Positions 12,032 to 18,985 of a stretch of 50,213 nucleotides of DNA are shown piece by piece (within the stretch, counting starts at the first letter, position 1; each line of letters starts with the position of its first letter). Origin of the DNA: Gemmatimonadaceae bacterium (GTDB taxonomy: Bacteria > Gemmatimonadota > Gemmatimonadetes > Gemmatimonadales > Gemmatimonadaceae); NCBI GenBank assembly GCA_017881585.1, contig JADGQS010000007.1:1-50213 (forward strand). The letters are read 5' to 3'. Under the pieces are notes generated by a model. It saw nothing but the letters and a program-made list of their open reading frames with translations. It did no database searches and had not been told where the DNA came from. The translations under genes were made by a program, and so were the position numbers.

Positions 12032-12840
12032 GAAGTTTGAGAAGGTTCGTGTCGGTGCGAATGATCGCTCCGCTCGCCGTCGTGCTCGCCGCGGTGGTGG
12101 GGAGCTGCACGGAGATCGGCACGAACCCCATGATCGTCACGGCCCTCGAGTTCGACTCGCTTCCGTACCCCGCCGTGGTCGCCGGCGACACGCTCCGCGA
12201 TTCGCTCGGCCGTGCGGCGCCGCTGCACGCGATCGCGTTCAACGCGGCCGGCAGCGTGATCCAGAATCCGTCGATCGCGTATCTCGCGCTCGACTCGGGC
12301 TTGACCATCGATCCGACCGGCATCGTGACCGCGCAGCTGCGCAACGGCACGGTGCGCATCATCGCATCGGTGCCGGGACTGCAGTCGACGGCGCAGACGA
12401 TCGTCGTGTCACGCCGTCCGGACAGCGTGATCGTGACGCCGCCGCTCGTCGACACCCTGGCGTTCACCATTCCCGACAGTGCCGCCCAGAACGTCACGCC
12501 CACCCTCGCGCTCAGGGTGGCGACCCGCGACACGGCCGGTGGCATCGGCGGGACGCAGGGCTGGCTGGTGTCGTATCGCGTGCTGTACCATGGCCGACTC
12601 CTCGCCCTCACGGACACGACCGTCGCGACGCTCTGGAACGGCAACAACCAGCCGGCACTGGTGGACACGACGGCGGCCGACGGCTCCGTGGCGCCCAAGC
12701 TCCGCGTCCGGTCCACCTTGTTGCCGACGACCCCGGATTCGATCACTGTTGTGGCAACGGTCCGATACCGCGGCGCCCCTGTCCCGGGAAGTCCCGTGAC
12801 GTACGTGATCCAGATTCATCCGAAAGTGAAAGCCCACTAA
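12028..12840 (+). CDS. Lipoprotein with bacterial Ig-like repeats
   Basis: A 270-aa predicted lipoprotein. The GTG start at 12028 overlaps the parA-like stop and gives a basic n-region (RSLRRFVSVR), a hydrophobic core and a lipobox ending VVGSC, with Cys27 as the lipidated residue; an ATG at 12061 would remove most of the n-region. The mature part resembles beta-sandwich Ig-like (BIG2-type) domains: HAIAFNAAGSVIQNPSIAYL, then GLTIDPTGIVTAQLRNGTVR. Similar architectures are common surface or periplasmic adhesion-type proteins. It ends one base before the acyl-CoA synthetase GTG. No enzymatic motif is visible. Confidence 0.72.
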   Translation: MRSLRRFVSVRMIAPLAVVLAAVVGSCTEIGTNPMIVTALEFDSLPYPAVVAGDTLRDSLGRAAPLHAIAFNAAGSVIQNPSIAYLALDSGLTIDPTGIVTAQLRNGTVRIIASVPGLQSTAQTIVVSRRPDSVIVTPPLVDTLAFTIPDSAAQNVTPTLALRVATRDTAGGIGGTQGWLVSYRVLYHGRLLALTDTTVATLWNGNNQPALVDTTAADGSVAPKLRVRSTLLPTTPDSITVVATVRYRGAPVPGSPVTYVIQIHPKVKAH

Positions 12841-12841
12841 C

Positions 12842-14647
12842 GTGCCAGGCACACTCACCGAGCTGTTCTTCGAGGCGCTGGACAAGTTCCACCGCGACGA
12901 CGCGTATCAGGTGAAGCGTGACGGCAGGTACCAGCCGATCTCGCACGCCACGGTGCTCGAGCGCGTGCGGCGGCTCGCGCTCGGCTTGCAGGAACTCGGT
13001 CTCGCGCGCGGCGACCGCGTCGCGATCCTCTCGGAGAACCGGCCCGAATGGGCGTTCGCCGACTGGGCCTGCCTCTCGCTCGGGATGGCCGACGTTCCGG
13101 TCTACCCCACGCTGCCCGCCGCGCAGATCACGCACATTCTGGTGAACTCCGGCGCAGCCGCGATCTTCGTGTCGGGCGACGGGCAGGCGGCGAAGGTCGC
13201 GGAGATTCGTGCCGAGACTCCCGGCGTGCAGCACGTGATCACGTTCGGCGGCACGAAGCCGGAGGGAGTGAATCACACGCTCGCGGAGGTCGAGGCGATG
13301 GGCGCCGCAGTGGACACCGCGGAGCGCGGAGCCTCGTGGAAAGCCGGCGCGCTCGCCGTGCAGCCGGGCGACCTCGCGACGCTGATCTACACCTCCGGAA
13401 CGACGGGCCTGCCGAAGGGCGTGATGCTCACGCACGACAACCTCCACTCGAACGTGCGCACCGCCCTGACCGCGCTGCCGTTCACGCTCGAGGATGTCGC
13501 GCTGTCGTTTCTCCCGCTGTCGCACGTGTTCGAGCGGACGTGCGACTACCTCTTCTGGACCGCGGGCGTCTCGATCGCGTACGCCGAGTCGATCGACACG
13601 GTGCCGTTCAACATGTCCGAGGTGGGGCCTACGCTGTGCGTGTCGGTGCCCCGGCTGTACGAGAAGATGTACGCGAGGGTGCTCGAGAACGCGCTTTCAG
13701 GTGGTTCCGCGAAGAAGCGGATCTTCTTTTGGGCGCGCGCGGTGGCGGACGCGTGGGCGGACGAGACGCTCGCGGGACGCGTGCCGAACGGATGGCTCGC
13801 GCTGAAGTACGCGCTGGCGCAGAAGCTCGTATTCAGCAAGCTCAAGGAGCGCACGGGCGGGCGGCTGAGGTATTTCGTGTCGGGTGGCGCGCCGCTCGCG
13901 CCGGAGATCAACAAGTTCTTCTATGCGGCGGGCCTGGTGATCCTCGAAGGGTACGGCCTCACCGAGACCTCTCCCGTGATCTCGTGCAATACACCGGAGG
14001 CCTTCCGCATCGGCACGGTCGGCAAGCCCTTTTCGGGCTACGAGGTGCGCATCGCCCCGGACGGCGAGATCCTCACGCGTGGCCCTCACGTCATGGCGGG
14101 TTACTACAAGAACGACCAAGCGACGAGGGAAGCGATCGATCCCGACGGCTGGTTCCATACGGGCGACATCGGCCTGCTCGACGACGGATACCTGCGCATC
14201 ACCGACCGCAAGAAGGACATCATCGTCACCGCGGGCGGGAAGAACATCGCGCCGCAGCCGATCGAGAACGCGATCAAGACGAACAAGTACGTGAGCCAGG
14301 CCGTGATGATCGGCGACAAGCGCAAGTATCTGGTGCTGCTCGTGGTGCCGAACTGGGACCAGCTCGAGCGGTGGGCCGGACGCAAAAACATCATCTGGAC
14401 GCAGCGTTCGCAGCTGCTCGAGATGCCGACGATCAGGGCGAAGATGGAGAAGGAGGTCGGCAAGCAGACTGCCGGGCTCGCGAAATTCGAGTCACCGAAG
14501 AAGATCGCCCTGCTGGAGCACGACTTCTCGATCGAGCGCGGAGAACTCACGCCCACTTTGAAAGTGAAGCGGCGCATCATTGATCGTGACTACAAGGCGC
14601 TGATCGATTCGTTGTACGCCGACTCGGGGGGCGCGCGGCTCGCGTAG
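12842..14647 (+). CDS. Long-chain acyl-CoA synthetase (AMP-binding)
   Basis: Cytosolic or membrane-associated ligase that activates fatty acids to acyl-CoA via acyl-AMP. The 601-aa length suits the FadD/ACSL group. The AMP-binding P-loop is IYTSGTTGLPKGVMLTH (from residue 182). Further motifs are FLPLSHVFERT, YGLTETSPVIS, GWFHTGDIG and RKKDIIVTAGGKNIAPQPIE. The C-terminal catalytic lysine region lies in LTPTLKVKRRII. The long middle segment (FWARAVADAWADE..., AQKLVFSKLKERTGG) is typical of the AMP-dependent synthetases of the Mycobacterium FadD15 / plant LACS type. GTG start at 12842. Neighbours do not form a beta-oxidation cluster, so a role in membrane-lipid turnover is equally possible. 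Confidence 0.94.
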   Translation: MPGTLTELFFEALDKFHRDDAYQVKRDGRYQPISHATVLERVRRLALGLQELGLARGDRVAILSENRPEWAFADWACLSLGMADVPVYPTLPAAQITHILVNSGAAAIFVSGDGQAAKVAEIRAETPGVQHVITFGGTKPEGVNHTLAEVEAMGAAVDTAERGASWKAGALAVQPGDLATLIYTSGTTGLPKGVMLTHDNLHSNVRTALTALPFTLEDVALSFLPLSHVFERTCDYLFWTAGVSIAYAESIDTVPFNMSEVGPTLCVSVPRLYEKMYARVLENALSGGSAKKRIFFWARAVADAWADETLAGRVPNGWLALKYALAQKLVFSKLKERTGGRLRYFVSGGAPLAPEINKFFYAAGLVILEGYGLTETSPVISCNTPEAFRIGTVGKPFSGYEVRIAPDGEILTRGPHVMAGYYKNDQATREAIDPDGWFHTGDIGLLDDGYLRITDRKKDIIVTAGGKNIAPQPIENAIKTNKYVSQAVMIGDKRKYLVLLVVPNWDQLERWAGRKNIIWTQRSQLLEMPTIRAKMEKEVGKQTAGLAKFESPKKIALLEHDFSIERGELTPTLKVKRRIIDRDYKALIDSLYADSGGARLA

Positions 14648-14658
14648 CGACGGTCGAC

Positions 14659-15285
14659 ATGTTCGTTGAACTTCTGGACAAGCTCCGCTGCCCCAACGCG
14701 CACGAGGATTCGTCCCTTATCGCGACCGCCTCGCGCACGGTCGACCGGCGCATCATCGAGGGGACGCTGGGGTGTCCCGTGTGCCACGCGGAATATGCCG
14801 TGCACAACGGCGCCGTCGAGATCGGCGAACGTGCGCCCGTGTCGATGCTGACGGCGGACGCGCGGTCTCACGAACGAATGATGCGCCTCGGCGCACTGCT
14901 CGGGCTCGACGAGCGCGGCGGACTCTATGTGCTCGATTTCATCAGCGCGTCGTTCATTCGGGAGCTCGCCGCGCTATCGCCGAATTCGCAGTTCATCGCC
15001 CTCACCGGACGCCGTGAGATGGAAGGAGCGGGCATCGTGATCCGCGGCCGAGGCCCGGCGCTTCCGCTCGCGAAAGGATGCGCGCGCGGCATCGCGCTCG
15101 ACATGGCCACTCCGGCGTTGCTCCGCTCGGCGGCCCAGGTTCTCTCAGCGGGAGGCCGGCTCGTCGCGCCGGCGGATGCGATCGTCCCCGATGGCATCAA
15201 GATGCTCGCGAGGGACGACGAGCAGTGGGTCGGCGAACGCGAGGCAGTGCCGGTGCTTTCCGCGATTCGTCGCGCGCCTCGCTAG
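14659..15285 (+). CDS. Trm112-like zinc-ribbon N-terminus plus Rossmann-like domain
   Basis: A 208-aa protein. Residues 1-60 look like the Trm112/YcaR small zinc-ribbon fold: LLDKLRCPNAHEDS, then IIEGTLGCPVCHAEYAV with Cys residues in CPVC. The remaining part resembles a methyltransferase-like Rossmann fold (LYVLDFISASFIRELAALSP; GIALDMATPALLRSAAQVLSAGGRLV) but the usual glycine-rich SAM loop (GxGxG) is missing. Trm112 proteins activate methyltransferases, so a self-contained activator/pseudo-methyltransferase fusion is possible. It starts 11 bp after the acyl-CoA synthetase. The architecture is reported from visible motifs; the function is open. Confidence 0.6.
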   Translation: MFVELLDKLRCPNAHEDSSLIATASRTVDRRIIEGTLGCPVCHAEYAVHNGAVEIGERAPVSMLTADARSHERMMRLGALLGLDERGGLYVLDFISASFIRELAALSPNSQFIALTGRREMEGAGIVIRGRGPALPLAKGCARGIALDMATPALLRSAAQVLSAGGRLVAPADAIVPDGIKMLARDDEQWVGEREAVPVLSAIRRAPR

Positions 15286-15325
15286 GCGAGCGCCAAACGA
15301 ACGCCGAACGAACGCCAAGCGTCCG

Positions 15326-16066
15326 CTACGCGCGGGAGATTCGCAGCTCGTCCACGTTGACGGTTTCGGGCTGCGTCACCGCGAACAGGACCGCCCGCGC
15401 CACATCCTCCGGCCGCAGCATGTCCGCGCGATTCGGCAGATTCGTCCGCGAATCCGGAGCGACGTCGTCCCACAGCGCCGTATCGGTCGCATTCGGCGAG
15501 ACGAGCGTGGCGCGCACGCCGGTTCCTTTCGTCTCCGCGCGGAGAACTTCGTGCACGGCTCGGGCGCCGTACTTGCTGGCGGCGTAGCCGGAGTTGCCCG
15601 GCCAGGCGGAGCGGTCGGCGACGGATCCGATCGTGACGATGTGCCCCGCTTTGCCGGCGAGCATCGCGGGAAGAAACGCGTGAATGAACCGGAACGGCGC
15701 GACGAGATTCACGCTCACCATCGCCTCGAAATCTTCGGTGGCGAGTTCGTGGAGCGGGCCCACGCGGAAGATGCCGGCATCGTTCACGAGAATTCGCGGC
15801 GGGCCGCCGAGTTTGGCGATGATGGCCTGGACTGCGGCGTTCACTGCGCCTGCGTCGCGCAGATCGCAGGGCACGGCGCACGCGGAGGCGCCGAGCGCGG
15901 CGGCGAGCCGCTCGAGGGGTTCGCGGCCGCGGGCGACGAGCGCGACGCGGGCACCGGCCGTCGAGAGCGATCGCGCGACGGCCTCGCCGATGCCGCGCGA
16001 CGCGCCGGTGACCACCGCCGTCACGCCGTCGAGCGGAATGCCGCCGTTCGCGGACGACGCGCTCAT
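15326..16066 (-). CDS. Short-chain dehydrogenase/reductase, sepiapterin-reductase candidate
   Basis: A 246-aa classical SDR using NAD(P)H. The cofactor loop is TGASRGIG (20-27), with NDAG at 95-98 and Asn120. The catalytic set is Ser148 ([11 protein letters not shown]), Tyr161 and Lys165 (GYAASK). Its ATG overlaps the folE stop (ATGA, 16063-16066), so it is the third gene of a PTPS-folE-SDR operon. The pathway context and the C-terminal [15 protein letters not shown] segment, like those of bacterial sepiapterin reductases, make the last step of tetrahydrobiopterin synthesis a reasonable assignment. By sequence alone it could reduce another carbonyl, so the specific role is inference. Confidence 0.75.
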   Translation of the reverse strand: MSASSANGGIPLDGVTAVVTGASRGIGEAVARSLSTAGARVALVARGREPLERLAAALGASACAVPCDLRDAGAVNAAVQAIIAKLGGPPRILVNDAGIFRVGPLHELATEDFEAMVSVNLVAPFRFIHAFLPAMLAGKAGHIVTIGSVADRSAWPGNSGYAASKYGARAVHEVLRAETKGTGVRATLVSPNATDTALWDDVAPDSRTNLPNRADMLRPEDVARAVLFAVTQPETVNVDELRISRA

Positions 16067-16713
16067 CGGAGCGGCTGCGATGGCGTGTATGCGAGACGGA
16101 GGAATTCGTCGCGTGTCTTCGCGTCGTCGCGGAATGAACCGCGCAGGGCCGACGTGATGGTCTTCGAGTTCTGCTTCTCGACGCCGCGCATCATCATGCA
16201 GAGGTGGTACGCCTCGATCACGACGCCCACCCCGAGCGGCTTGAGCACGTCCTGGATGGCGATGGCGATCTGTTCGGTGAGCCGCTCCTGCACCTGCAGC
16301 CGGCGCGCGAACATTTCGACGATGCGCGGCAGCTTGGAAAGTCCCACGATGCGGCCGTCCGGGATGTAGGCGATGTGCGCCTTTCCGAAGAACGGCAGCA
16401 TGTGGTGCTCGCACAGGGAGTAGAGCTCGATGTCCCGCACCATCACCATCGACTGGTGTGCCTCGTCGAAGACGGCATCGCCTATGATCTCGGCGACATT
16501 CATCTCGTAACCGCGCGTGAGCCAGAGCATCGACTCGGCCACGCGGCTGGGCGTCTTGAGCAGTCCCGCGCGGTCGACATCCTCGCCGAGCATGGCGAGC
16601 TCGCGCTTGACCATGTGCTCGAGCTCGATGGTGCAGCCTGCGCGCAGGACGTTCTTTCCCTTCAGCGCGGAGGACCCGTTCCGCTTCGGTTTAGCGCCCT
16701 TCGTACTCGACAT
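16063..16713 (-). CDS. folE: GTP cyclohydrolase I
   Basis: Opens the imidazole ring of GTP to 7,8-dihydroneopterin triphosphate, the first step of folate, biopterin and (in some routes) queuosine synthesis. 216 aa. Zinc ligands are Cys101 and His104 in [14 protein letters not shown] and Cys172 in YHLCMMMRG; the spacing of 71 residues equals that in E. coli FolE. The motifs [15 protein letters not shown] and [10 protein letters not shown] are intact. The gene overlaps the PTPS gene start side by 23 bp (16691-16713) and its stop overlaps the SDR start. Being locked between PTPS and SDR, it probably supplies biopterin synthesis rather than, or besides, folate. Confidence 0.97.
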   Translation of the reverse strand: MSSTKGAKPKRNGSSALKGKNVLRAGCTIELEHMVKRELAMLGEDVDRAGLLKTPSRVAESMLWLTRGYEMNVAEIIGDAVFDEAHQSMVMVRDIELYSLCEHHMLPFFGKAHIAYIPDGRIVGLSKLPRIVEMFARRLQVQERLTEQIAIAIQDVLKPLGVGVVIEAYHLCMMMRGVEKQNSKTITSALRGSFRDDAKTRDEFLRLAYTPSQPLR

Positions 16714-17104
16714 AGTGGTTCTCCGTTTCCCAGAGCCGAAGCCGTGACAGCCGCGCAGGCTTCAGCGCCGGTTCCAGACGGCGCCAGCACGCGATGATGA
16801 TGTTCTCGGAGGTCGGGTTGGTGCCCGCCATGAACGGCACATCGAGGTTGAAATTCTTGTGGTCGACGAGATCGACGTATTCCCGCTCGGCGATCCTCTT
16901 CACGAGGCCGAGGTCGATGACGTAGCCCGTGACGGGGTCGGGCTCGCCGGTCACCGAGACCTCGAGCGAATAGTTGTGCCCGTGCCAGTTCGGGTTGTTG
17001 CACTTGCCGAACAGGCGCGTGTTCTCCTCATCGCTCAGGGCGGGGTTGTGGACCCGGTGGGCGGCGCTGAAGCGCAGCAGGCGGGTGACGGTGACGAGGG
17101 GCAT
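16691..17104 (-). CDS. 6-pyruvoyl-tetrahydropterin synthase, eukaryote-like
   Basis: Converts dihydroneopterin triphosphate to 6-pyruvoyl-tetrahydropterin. 137 aa. Zinc ligands are His16, His41 and His43 (WHGHNY). Catalytic candidates are Cys35 in FGKCNNPNW, Asp81-His82 in [12 protein letters not shown] and Glu126 in LWETEN. These sit at a constant offset of seven from the residues remembered for the human enzyme (Cys42, Asp88, His89, Glu133). The C-x5-HGH spacing separates it from QueD, which has C-x3-HGH. This points to true PTPS activity for biopterin. It is the first gene of the operon with folE and an SDR; a queuosine role is less likely since no queC, queE or queF is adjacent. Confidence 0.9.
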   Translation of the reverse strand: MPLVTVTRLLRFSAAHRVHNPALSDEENTRLFGKCNNPNWHGHNYSLEVSVTGEPDPVTGYVIDLGLVKRIAEREYVDLVDHKNFNLDVPFMAGTNPTSENIIIACWRRLEPALKPARLSRLRLWETENHYVEYEGR

Positions 17105-17131
17105 ACATCGGATACTAGTTACTGAAAAGAG

Positions 17132-17355
17132 CAGGGGCGAGGGGTGAGACCAGTGGAGAGTGGCGAGGGTGAGTGGGGAGTGGGGAGTGGGGAGGACCGC
17201 AACTGAACTGATCAGATCGAGAAGTTGGGAGATCTCCCAACTTCGCTGCAGGTCTCATCTCTCACGCCTGGCCTCGCCGCTCGCCGCTCCCCGCTCGGTT
17301 CTCCCCACTCCCCACTCACCCTCGCCACTCCCCACTGGTCTCACCCCTCGCCCCT
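17132..17355. repeat. Long imperfect inverted repeat, family A, copy 1
   Basis: The arms at about 17132-17199 and 17296-17355 are nearly perfect reverse complements, differing by one 7-bp word insertion and a couple of substitutions. They are built from words such as gagtgggga, gtggcgag and ggtgagacc. Inside sits a separate 24-bp perfect palindrome (17221-17244, gaagttgggagatctcccaa with cttc). The element ends the divergent region upstream of the PTPS gene. A second copy with the same arm words and a similar spacer lies at 27057-27276. The structure could extrude as a cruciform or act as RNA on either strand. Confidence 0.9.
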
Positions 17356-17356
17356 G

Positions 17357-17647
17357 AACTCGCCACTCCCCGTTCTGACCCTCGTTAAAAGACGAAAGCC
17401 CCATCGGTTTGATGAAGCTTCCGCCCAAAGGAGAACGAAGAGGAGTTTTTGAAGCCCTGTCGAATGTATGAGGCCCTCACCCTGCCTTCCGCCTTCCCGC
17501 CGTGCGGGCGTGACGTCAACAAAGCATATCGGACCCACTCGGAGGACTTATCGGCTCAAAAAGTAAGCCCCTTCGTTCCAGCTGAGAAAGAAAGTAGGTT
17601 GGAGTACATCGAGCGTCAATCAGGGAACACGTAACGGGACGGCCAAA
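17357..17647 (+). other. Non-coding, lower-GC leader of unknown nature
   Basis: This 291-bp stretch between the inverted repeat and the 51-aa membrane gene is visibly less GC-rich than the rest of the window. No conserved protein can be read in it; a short frame from 17449 (TTG, about 61 codons) has no recognisable features. Words such as gacgaaagccccatcgg and cttccgcccaaaggagaacg look like parts of a structured leader, but no known riboswitch class was recognised. It probably carries the promoter and untranslated leader of the gene at 17648. Confidence 0.4.
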
Positions 17648-17803
17648 ATGGACCTTGGAATCATTGCGGCAATTGCCATGCTCGTGTTTTGGGCGATCGC
17701 GACGTTCATGTTCGAGGCGCCGGGATATGTCCACCTGCTGCTCACGGCGGGAGTCTTCCTGCTTATTTGGCGGATAGTGGTGCGAGGGTCGCCGAAAAAG
17801 TGA
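17648..17803 (+). CDS. 51-aa membrane protein, DUF5670/lmo0937-like
   Basis: A small protein with two hydrophobic segments (LGIIAAIAMLVFWAIATF and YVHLLLTAGVFLLIWRIVV) joined by a short turn (MFEAPG) and closed by a basic tail (RGSPKK). This matches the layout of the lmo0937/DUF5670 family of tiny inner-membrane proteins, which often accompany stress responses. The ATG at 17648 is the only start that keeps the first helix. It is preceded by a weak purine stretch. No neighbour is co-directional, so it is monocistronic. Family membership is by pattern, not alignment. Confidence 0.7.
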   Translation: MDLGIIAAIAMLVFWAIATFMFEAPGYVHLLLTAGVFLLIWRIVVRGSPKK

Positions 17804-17811
17804 CTGGGAGC

Positions 17812-17873
17812 TATCAGCTGACCGCTGTCAGTCGATAGCTGTCAGATCGAGGCCTGCAGCCAACAGCCAACAG
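17812..17873. repeat. Word island with agctatcag/ctgtcag repeats
   Basis: Right after the small membrane gene, words gctatcagctgaccgctgtc, gtcgatagctgtcag and cagccaacagccaacag repeat in direct and inverted form. A similar but poorer set (ctgatag, ctgacag, gatcag) lies at 48759-48787. The remaining bases to 18010 contain one half-copy of the gaatgcgggatgcgg word (17933-17947) described for family B and otherwise nothing recognisable. Confidence 0.6.
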
Positions 17874-18010
17874 ACTAGAGGCCATCTCGCAAACCCGGCG
17901 CCTTTGAGTGGAAGAGTGGGGAGAGGCGAGATGAATGCGGGATGCGGAAGTTCACCCCGCTGCATTCCCTCACCACACGCTTCAGCATTGGTTTGTGAGA
18001 CGTGCTCTAG

Positions 18011-18985
18011 TCAGATCTCCCAGTTCGACAGGGCGATTCCGAACTTCGGCGGCCGTTCTTCGTATCCGGCGAGCACCATCCGCAGGTCGGTCCAGCGCAC
18101 GCGCGCGCCGAGTCCGACCAGTCGCCGGTACAGCGACGCGTAGTCCCCCTGCAGCCTGATCGCGACGCGCGCCGTCGCCGTGCGGCGCGCGAGGTCGGCG
18201 AGCTGCACGAATATGTCGTCGAAGGTGCGCTCATCACGCACGACGGCCTTCAGCACGCGCAGCTCCTCGCGCGTGCGGCCCTCCACCAGCGGCGCGGAAT
18301 GACACAGCGCGAAACCCGCGAGCGTGTCGCCCTCGTACATCAGGAGCGTGTCGCCGAGCGAGAGCTCGTGCGTCAGTTCGATCTCGCGCGTGTAGTCGAA
18401 GCCCGGCAGCGTCTCGTGCACGAGTGCGGCACACTCTCGAATCGCGCTGTCGCGCGCAGTCGAGCGCATCGACGACAGGAGGCGCGGCGCGTGCGAAGAT
18501 GTCGCGGCTTCCAGGGTCAGCGTGATCGTGAGCCGCGCCGGCACGAAGCCGAGTCCCGAGTAGAAGCCGATGTTGTCCATCGTGCGCGGCATCGTCTCGA
18601 GGCCGATCACGGTACAGCCCGAGCGTTTCAGCAGTTCCAGGCCGGTGTTCACGATGTTCTTTCCCTGTCCCGCGCCCTGGCAATCGTCGCGCACCGCGAG
18701 CGGTCCCATCCAGCCCTCGACTCCGGAGCGATGCGCGATGTTGAACGCCGCGATCGCGCCGCGCGCGTCGCGCCACAGCATCGCGCCCTCGCCCGCGTCC
18801 GCCACCGCGTACTGCCAGATCGCGGGATTGAGCGGCGGCACGCGCACGCCGACGAGCCCGTCGCGGCGATAGCGTTCCGTGAACGTTTCGCTGAACAGGA
18901 CGTTGAGCGGCGCGATGTCCCCGCGGCCGATCGTGAAGGGCCCCTCGAGCCGCAGGGCGGGCGGGAGGTCGGCGCGCGCCACCAT
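18011..18985 (-). CDS. GNAT-family acetyltransferase, two-domain
   Basis: A 324-aa protein. The first half is a GNAT domain: EGWMGPLAVRDDCQGAGQGK carries the acetyl-CoA loop (Q/R-x-x-G-x-G/A) and NIGFYSGLGFVPARLTITL gives the typical C-terminal part. The second half (about 185-324) looks like a partial second GNAT fold (DTLAGFALCHSAPLVEG). The ATG at 18985 overlaps the last base of the sbcC stop (TGATG), so it is translated from the repair operon. The substrate is unknown; regulation of repair proteins by acetylation would be speculation. Nothing hydrophobic suggests membrane location. Confidence 0.75.
   Translation of the reverse strand: MVARADLPPALRLEGPFTIGRGDIAPLNVLFSETFTERYRRDGLVGVRVPPLNPAIWQYAVADAGEGAMLWRDARGAIAAFNIAHRSGVEGWMGPLAVRDDCQGAGQGKNIVNTGLELLKRSGCTVIGLETMPRTMDNIGFYSGLGFVPARLTITLTLEAATSSHAPRLLSSMRSTARDSAIRECAALVHETLPGFDYTREIELTHELSLGDTLLMYEGDTLAGFALCHSAPLVEGRTREELRVLKAVVRDERTFDDIFVQLADLARRTATARVAIRLQGDYASLYRRLVGLGARVRWTDLRMVLAGYEERPPKFGIALSNWEI

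Noticed and set aside
16691-17104. QueD (queuosine) annotation for the PTPS gene
   Set aside because: The Cys to HGH spacing is five rather than three residues and the gene is locked with folE and an SDR; queuosine genes are absent from the neighbourhood.
17132-17355. CRISPR array
   Set aside because: The repeats are overlapping words in inverted arms, without unique spacers of constant length, and no cas gene is nearby.
17449-17634. 61-codon frame in the low-GC leader at 17.5 kb
   Set aside because: TTG start, no ribosome site, no family resemblance, and an equally long frame exists on the other strand; treated as leader sequence.
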